A stretch of DNA of 64,000 bases from Janthinobacterium sp. 64 (GTDB taxonomy: Bacteria > Pseudomonadota > Gammaproteobacteria > Burkholderiales > Burkholderiaceae_D): assembly GCF_002813325.1 (NCBI RefSeq), contig NZ_PHUG01000002.1:228486-292485 (forward strand), in the 5' to 3' direction. Positions 60,429-64,000 of the stretch are shown in pieces; the stretch's first letter is position 1; every line of letters starts with the position of its first letter. The notes beneath the pieces were generated by a model. That model did no database searches and was not told where the DNA came from. It saw only the letters and a program-made list of their open reading frames with translations. A program made the position numbers and the translations under genes.

Positions 60429-60689
60429 TCAATCGAATGCGCTAAACAATAGCGACATTCCACCAAGAAATGCCGCAACACCACTCCAGATCGACGCGAC
60501 CTTATTCAACCGGGATGCCTCCACGATCTCAGCATTCATAGCGTGCATACTAATGGGAGCAGATGGCCTTCCTGTTTGTTTATCGACACTAGGAAGAGAA
60601 GACCTAGATGCTTTGTACCAGTACAGCGATGCCGCGAATGCTGAAATTGCCGCGCAAATATTGATTGCTACGAATAATTGTTTCACCAC
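60429..60689 (-). CDS. Small membrane protein next to the SEFIR gene (86 aa)
   Basis: Starts at GTG 60689 (or GTG 60686) after GAGGAATA. One hydrophobic N-terminal segment (LFVAINICAAISAFAASLYW), a polar middle, and a second near the C-terminus (ASIWSGVAAFLGGMSLLFSAF). It is upstream of the SEFIR gene with a 14-nt gap, so both are likely co-expressed. Whether it anchors, protects or is targeted by the SEFIR protein is not known. Confidence 0.6.
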   Translation of the reverse strand: MVKQLFVAINICAAISAFAASLYWYKASRSSLPSVDKQTGRPSAPISMHAMNAEIVEASRLNKVASIWSGVAAFLGGMSLLFSAFD

Positions 60690-60700
60690 TGATTATTCCT

Positions 60701-60755
60701 CGCCGGCTTCCGGCCGGACTGTCGGGCGCCACCAGGGCGCGTTTTCCGGTGGGTT
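60701..60755. repeat. GC-rich intergenic repeat A, copy 3
   Basis: Plus-strand CGCCGGCTTCCGGCCGGACT then GGGCGCCACCAGGGCGCG, TTTTCC. Lies between the membrane-protein gene and the 129-aa gene, with the CGGCGAGGAATAA Shine-Dalgarno context on its left side. Confidence 0.6.
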
Positions 60756-61143
60756 ATAGTCCGTGTGCTTTTACCAGCGCTTGGCCGACTTCCTGCAAGC
60801 GCTTGTTCGCCTGATCCCAGGCGCCAAAAAGCTGGTCCCAACGCTCTTGCGAAACCACGATACCATTTTTAGGAATAGCTGCCATCTGGTCCACAATTTC
60901 TTGCACGCTCTTTGCGAACGCCTCTCGCAGATTCCAAAGGTGGTCAACATCGACCACGCTCACCACGGCCGCGCCGTGCGCTTGCAGCGCAGCGTGCAGC
61001 GCGTCGGCGGCGACAGCATAGCCGAGGTGGAACGGCTGCCCCGAATCACCTGGTGTGATCGTCTGCACATGCGCATGCTTGGCGTTCAACTGGTCCACCA
61101 GCGCATTCACGATCTGCTCGAATTTTTCCTGGGTCAATTTCAT
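60754..61143 (-). CDS. Helical hypothetical protein (129 aa)
   Basis: CGAGGAAAAGCC precedes ATG 61143. Mostly alpha-helical with heptad-like spacing (QEKFEQIVNALVDQLNAKHA, REAFAKSVQEIVDQMAAIPK, WDQANKRLQEVGQALVKAHG). No membrane helix. Possibly a coiled-coil structural or accessory protein. The family is unknown. Confidence 0.6.
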   Translation of the reverse strand: MKLTQEKFEQIVNALVDQLNAKHAHVQTITPGDSGQPFHLGYAVAADALHAALQAHGAAVVSVVDVDHLWNLREAFAKSVQEIVDQMAAIPKNGIVVSQERWDQLFGAWDQANKRLQEVGQALVKAHGL

Positions 61144-61149
61144 GGCTTT

Positions 61150-61235
61150 TCCTCGTTGGCCAGCACGGCGCTGGCCTTCTCAATGCAAGAGGCCGCATCA
61201 AGTGCGGCCGCAAGTGCTGCTGGGCGTTTTCCGGT
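61150..61235. repeat. Intergenic repeat B, copy 2
   Basis: Similar to 56953-57042 in block order (GGCCA, CAATGCA, GGCCGC, TGCTG, GCGTTTTCC). It occupies the whole gap between the 129-aa gene and the next upstream gene. Confidence 0.5.
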
Positions 61236-61239
61236 TTTG

Positions 61240-61512
61240 TTAGTGTACGCGGGTGAACATCTTCCAGTCGGGGGCCAGTCCACGAGCGATCTTAGGAACC
61301 GCTGAAACGGCAGAGACGAAAAATCCGCCGATGATGGCACTACTCAGTTTAAGACCAAGCAACGCCGGCGGCAGGGGAATGCTATCGAGCGGTGACGCAA
61401 CCTTGACCAGCAGCGGGTAAGCATGTACTGCCATGAACGTCATAGCGACGGCGACCATCAAGCAGTTGATGATGTGCCAGATTTCCGGCGTGTGGAAGCG
61501 TTTCGTCTTCAT
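61240..61512 (-). CDS. Small membrane protein (90 aa)
   Basis: AAGGAAAAGAA precedes ATG 61512. Two membrane helices: IINCLMVAVAMTFMAVHAYP and LLGLKLSSAIIGGFFVSAVS, with a basic start (MKTKRFHTPEIWH). Fits a holin-like or small inner-membrane protein; the function is not known. Confidence 0.6.
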   Translation of the reverse strand: MKTKRFHTPEIWHIINCLMVAVAMTFMAVHAYPLLVKVASPLDSIPLPPALLGLKLSSAIIGGFFVSAVSAVPKIARGLAPDWKMFTRVH

Positions 61513-61527
61513 TTCTTTTCCTTGAAT

Positions 61528-61875
61528 TTAAGACCTACCCAGGAGCCGCGAGAATATCGACTGTTTGGTCTTGCTCCGAACCTCAAACTGCTCCTCGTCA
61601 GTGCGTATGTGATGATCCTGCATGGTTCGATACTCCATCGGCCAGGTATTAGCCATTACTCTATCAAATCGGGGATCAGCGCCGCAGTACTGCACCAATA
61701 ACGAAAAAAGACTTGGCGTAATCGCGATTGCAGCTTTTGCAGGGGCACTAAAAACCAAAGTATCGTGGACCGCCGCCAATCCTTCGAACAGCGCTCGAAT
61801 ACCCTGCTCGGATACCGGAGTCAGCGCAAGTGGCGATTCATTACAGTGACCATTGATTTCCACCAAGTTCGTCAT
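61528..61875 (-). CDS. Hypothetical protein (115 aa)
   Basis: AAGGAATATATCC precedes ATG 61875. Contains LALTPVSEQGIRALFEGLAA, TLVFSAPAKAAIAITPSLFS, LLVQYCGADPRFDRVMA and an acidic/basic C-terminal tail. Not recognised. Cytoplasmic by composition. Confidence 0.6.
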   Translation of the reverse strand: MTNLVEINGHCNESPLALTPVSEQGIRALFEGLAAVHDTLVFSAPAKAAIAITPSLFSLLVQYCGADPRFDRVMANTWPMEYRTMQDHHIRTDEEQFEVRSKTKQSIFSRLLGRS

Positions 61876-61887
61876 GGATATATTCCT

Positions 61888-62139
61888 TCAATTCGGGATC
61901 GGATCGTTCGGCAACCACATCAGCGCACCATCACGCTGATCGCCAGCAATGGTAGTCCAGCTTTTGCCTTCCTCATCGACTGCGATGCAGCCTGGTTGCC
62001 AATGCTCAGGGTTGCGAAGCTGATTCACCCAGCTTTGAACTTCGCCATCCAGCAACACAACGACGCCACCACGGCCGATATAGCCCCACTGTTCACGCCA
62101 GCGCCGCGCTGCGGCCATGTTGTCGATCATCGTTGTCAC
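61888..62139 (-). CDS. Small hypothetical protein (83 aa)
   Basis: GTG 62139 is better spaced to GAGGAAAAG than ATG 62130. The sequence has MIDNMAAARRWREQWGYIGR, GGVVVLLDGEVQSWVNQLRN and PGCIAVDEEGKSWTTIAGD, a compact beta-rich pattern. No family is assigned. Confidence 0.6.
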   Translation of the reverse strand: MTTMIDNMAAARRWREQWGYIGRGGVVVLLDGEVQSWVNQLRNPEHWQPGCIAVDEEGKSWTTIAGDQRDGALMWLPNDPIPN

Positions 62140-62164
62140 AGATCTTTTCCTCGGTAAGCGCAGG

Positions 62165-62419
62165 TTATCGGTCCAGAGCCGTGATCGACTGGTCGAATTT
62201 GCCAATCAATACCATTATCGTTACGGCAATTGTGCCGACGAACATTCCGACAACGGCGATCCCAGCAACTAAGTTCGTCGGTGGCACATTCATCGATTCG
62301 ATAAGCCAGCGGTTAAACCAAATCACCGCCGCAGTGCCAACCATCCCGAAGGTGAATAGGGCGGCAGCGTATTTCAACCGACTGACAAAAGAAACGCTAG
62401 TGTTGTTTAGGTTAGCCAT
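62165..62419 (-). CDS. Small membrane protein (84 aa)
   Basis: ATG 62419 follows GAGGAAG. Two membrane helices (AAALFTFGMVGTAAVIWFNR and LVAGIAVVGMFVGTIAVTIM) with a short tail (GKFDQSITALDR). An upstream in-frame ATG at 62473 lies in the intergenic repeat. Unknown function. Confidence 0.6.
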   Translation of the reverse strand: MANLNNTSVSFVSRLKYAAALFTFGMVGTAAVIWFNRWLIESMNVPPTNLVAGIAVVGMFVGTIAVTIMVLIGKFDQSITALDR

Positions 62420-62436
62420 CGTATTCTTCCTCAATC

Positions 62437-62485
62437 GGCATCCGGCCGGATCGGGGCGCCGAGCCGACGCCAAGTTTTTTCCTTA
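62437..62485. repeat. GC-rich intergenic repeat A, copy 4 (diverged)
   Basis: Plus-strand GGCATCCGGCCGGATCGGGGC then GCCGAGCCGACGCCAAG and TTTTTTCC. Weaker match than the other three, but same position between small genes and same flank composition. Confidence 0.45.
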
Positions 62486-62486
62486 G

Positions 62487-62717
62487 TTATTGCGTGGACC
62501 ACGAGGTACCGTGCTCGCCGCAATTTCTTTCGAGTCCTGCCATCGCTTCATCGGCCGTGTGTCGCTTGGCCTTATAATCGTTGATGACGACTTGGACGTA
62601 AGCTCGGCAGTTCTTTGGCAGCCCAGTGTTGCCGTACTCCGGCTTTGCGTTCGGATCGCAGGCCGTGATCAACACCAGCACAGAGGGCACAAGGCCATAG
62701 AGATAATAAGCACGCAT
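62487..62717 (-). CDS. Small lipoprotein (76 aa)
   Basis: AATAGGAAACGG precedes ATG 62717. A lipobox-type signal (LVPSVLVLITAC) ends at a cysteine, so it should be lipidated and anchored in a membrane. The mature part is short with two further cysteines (KNCRAYVQVVINDYKAKRHT, ERNCGEHG). Small phage-type lipoproteins (Rz1-like) are comparable in size, but there is no proline-rich composition, so I do not claim that. Confidence 0.7.
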   Translation of the reverse strand: MRAYYLYGLVPSVLVLITACDPNAKPEYGNTGLPKNCRAYVQVVINDYKAKRHTADEAMAGLERNCGEHGTSWSTQ

Positions 62718-62724
62718 CCGTTTC

Positions 62725-62889
62725 CTATTTTGGCTCTTTTATCTTACGGATAGCTTCCTCAACGGCAGCGGTTCCAACCCGTGCCGCTTTCTCGGCGATA
62801 TCTGGAAAAACCCTTATCTGCAATCTCGCGCTACGGCGTTTTTCAGGTGCAATCGGTGGACGACCGGGCTTTTTTGGAACAAATTCCAT
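62725..62889 (-). CDS. Small ribbon-helix-helix-like regulator (54 aa)
   Basis: ATG 62889 starts MEFVPKKPGRPPIAPEKRRS ARLQIRVFPDIAEKAARVGT. The basic arm, a short beta-like LQIRVFPD and two helices recall ribbon-helix-helix or arm-type DNA-binding proteins. ATG 62943 would give 72 aa but lies in the direct repeat and lacks a Shine-Dalgarno. Direct repeats upstream fit autoregulation. The fold is suggested, not proven. Confidence 0.5.
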   Translation of the reverse strand: MEFVPKKPGRPPIAPEKRRSARLQIRVFPDIAEKAARVGTAAVEEAIRKIKEPK

Positions 62890-62899
62890 AATTAATAAT

Positions 62900-62947
62900 G
62901 TACTCCATAAATTTGGGAGAGTAGAGCAATTTTTGTACTCCATAAAA
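62900..62947. promoter_or_regulatory. Direct repeats TGTACTCCATAAA between regulator and recombinase
   Basis: TGTACTCCATAAA occurs at 62900-62912 and again at 62935-62947, 35 bp apart. They lie between the recombinase stop and the small regulator gene. They are a likely operator for the regulator, or part of a recombinase or att site. Confidence 0.5.
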
Positions 62948-63622
62948 TTATGGTAGCACGTCTATGAAAGCCTGCCGCAGCTTTTTGTTATCTACCTCAA
63001 GATATGGATCAACGTGGTCCAGATCGGCATGCCCCAGCAAGAGCTGAAGCGTTTCCAGTGAATGTCCCTGTCCTAGTAACCGGGATGCCATCGTGCGCCG
63101 GCCAGAATGACTGCTGCCTCCATTAATGCCCGCGTCCCGGTACAACTTAGTCACATGGGCTTGCAAGGCGTCACAGGCTGCGTAATCGACTTGCTCGCCC
63201 GCTTGGTTGATCCGGCGCTTTCGATTCATACTGTATTTGAAGCCCTTGAAGGTTAGCACCAAAGCGCTATCGGGCCGTAGGCCGCGATAACGCAGGGGGT
63301 CGTCACTCATGCGCCAACGCCGTTCTAACCGGTAGGTTAGGTAGGATTCCAACGCCTTGATGAGCGCCCGGTTCGTGGGATAGATGCAGCGCTGGCGGCA
63401 TCCCTTCGTGATAGCTGCCCGAAGTGATACTTCTTGCCGAATCGCCCCGGATGGAAACAGCACATCCTGAACTTCAATTTGTGCGATTTCGCTCACCCTC
63501 ATACCGCACATGATCCCTAACAACAGGACGAGAGTATCGCGTTCGGGATCGCGACTGATGGCTGCTGTGACGCGGAGTAAGTGCCGGTACTGGCCCGGAC
63601 GTAAGACAGTGGCTTGTGCCAT
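62948..63622 (-). CDS. Short tyrosine recombinase (catalytic domain only, 224 aa)
   Basis: ATG 63622 follows AGAGGATC (frame open from 63658). The catalytic residues are all present: R42 (GMRVSEIAQ), K73 (ITKG), H162 and R165 ([12 protein letters not shown]), H188 ([11 protein letters not shown]) and Y197 (DPYLEV). There is no N-terminal core-binding domain, which usually takes the first about 100 residues. Comparable short recombinases catalyse inversion or are partners of other recombinases. It is the first gene of the small-gene series and probably serves the mobility of that block. Confidence 0.88.
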   Translation of the reverse strand: MAQATVLRPGQYRHLLRVTAAISRDPERDTLVLLLGIMCGMRVSEIAQIEVQDVLFPSGAIRQEVSLRAAITKGCRQRCIYPTNRALIKALESYLTYRLERRWRMSDDPLRYRGLRPDSALVLTFKGFKYSMNRKRRINQAGEQVDYAACDALQAHVTKLYRDAGINGGSSHSGRRTMASRLLGQGHSLETLQLLLGHADLDHVDPYLEVDNKKLRQAFIDVLP

Positions 63623-64000
63623 ATTGATCCTCTGAATAGGTGTCGAAACGTGCTGCATTCAGAGTGAGAACCGTTGAGGCTCTTTTTCTAGTGTACCACC
63701 GCATGTTTCCTCATGTCCGAGGAAAAGCTGGGACAACTGATCGAGCACCTCTAATCGTAACTGAAAGACCTCTAGACCAACGAGGCTTAGGCGGCACGCG
63801 AGTTGCTGGCGGCCAACCAGATGGCGTGCAACATGTCGGTGCATCGTCCATTACCAGTGCGTCTGCCGCTCGTGCTGGCTCGGTACTGCACTTCCCCCGA
63901 GAGCCAGGCTACACAAGGAGGGCCATCTTATTGAAACAGAACGCGATAAAAGCGGCACAGAAGTGTCTTTATCCGTTACGATATCAATATTTAACGCGTC
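63623..64000. other. Right edge: upstream of recombinase and IS66 relic
   Basis: The first part should carry the recombinase promoter on the minus strand; no clear box is seen. An IS66-type relic lies at 63709-63840. The last 120 bp hold no recognised gene. Confidence 0.4.
63709..63840 (+). pseudogene. Decayed IS66-type transposase (TnpC) N-terminal fragment
   Basis: One plus-strand frame reads SEEKLGQLIEHL then four stops at places where glutamine would fit (S, LKDL, TNEA, AARELLAANQM between them). IS66 TnpC proteins carry such an SEKLxxQIExL coiled-coil segment. The stops are TAA or TAG where CAA or CAG is expected, typical of C-to-T decay. Short but coherent. Confidence 0.45.

Noticed and set aside
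57046..62717. Prophage lysis cassette (holin/Rz1) among the small membrane proteins
   Set aside because: Several two-helix proteins and one lipoprotein occur, but no endolysin, terminase, portal or capsid gene is present; holin-like size alone is not enough.
1..64000. tRNA, rRNA or CRISPR array
   Set aside because: No cloverleaf with CCA end, rRNA core sequence, or regular short repeat-spacer pattern was noticed; the only regular array is the coding 354-bp repeat.

Overview
The window reads like accessory DNA of a GC-rich beta-proteobacterium. Gene content and style (giant YD-repeat toxin, HipBA, KfrA, IS families) fit Oxalobacteraceae such as Janthinobacterium, Massilia or Duganella. This is an inference from family resemblance, since no ribosomal or core housekeeping gene is present. 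Tyrosine recombinases lie at both ends, a KfrA-type plasmid or element protein is near the left end, and IS elements and IS relics are scattered through it, so the window is probably a genomic island or part of a large plasmid.

Layout. (1) 1-6.3 kb: the 3' part of a tyrosine recombinase, a small hypothetical gene, a KfrA-like coiled-coil DNA-binding protein with a palindromic operator, a degenerate HAD-like protein, and a hipBA toxin-antitoxin operon with an operator region. A relic of an IS3-type left end follows at about 6.3 kb. (2) 6.8-33 kb: a polymorphic-toxin locus. One Rhs/YD-repeat gene of about 20.5 kb carries an internal array of 354-bp in-frame repeats, a duplicated N-terminal module, a beta-domain insert, a LysM domain and a C-terminal HNH-like toxin. 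It is followed by a probable immunity gene. Behind it lie a displaced orphan cassette (a near-identical LysM/hydrophobic module with a different toxin end and its own immunity gene), an IS5-family element with a CTAA target duplication that splits a small reading frame, and a further small gene that may be immunity-like.

(3) 33.2-55.1 kb: one co-directional run of flagellar-type genes: flgF flgG flgA flgH flgI flgB flgC fliE fliF, a short protein in the fliG slot, fliH fliI fliJ, a fliK-like gene, flgD flgE, a fliM-like gene, fliN fliO fliP, a FliA-type sigma factor, a TPR/hypothetical/TPR trio, then fliQ fliR flhB flhA. It encodes export gate, ATPase, rod, rings and hook. I see no flagellin, cap, hook-filament junction, stator or chemotaxis gene. 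The fliG-slot protein is about half normal size, the FliM-like protein shows only a C-terminal SPOA-like domain, and FlhB has NPTR in place of NPTH. This looks like a divergent, possibly non-motile flagellar nanomachine or secretion apparatus, and it is the most interesting system in the window. It ends 56 bp before an IS3-family element whose orfB has an in-frame stop.

(4) 56.3-63.6 kb: a minus-strand series of small genes, most with clear ribosome binding sites. Many encode membrane or hypothetical proteins, and one encodes a SEFIR/TIR-like protein. Recurrent GC-rich intergenic elements separate several of them. The series starts from a short tyrosine recombinase at 62.9-63.6 kb. A decayed IS66-type fragment lies near the right edge.

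How the parts may work together. The Rhs main gene plus orphan cassette fits toxin-tip switching by recombination between the shared LysM-region sequence. The flagellar-type genes are tightly overlapped and should form one long operon, with an intrinsic terminator before the second TPR gene that may set stoichiometry. Inverted copies of an IS3 left end bracket the Rhs plus flagellar block, which may therefore have moved or been rearranged as a unit.
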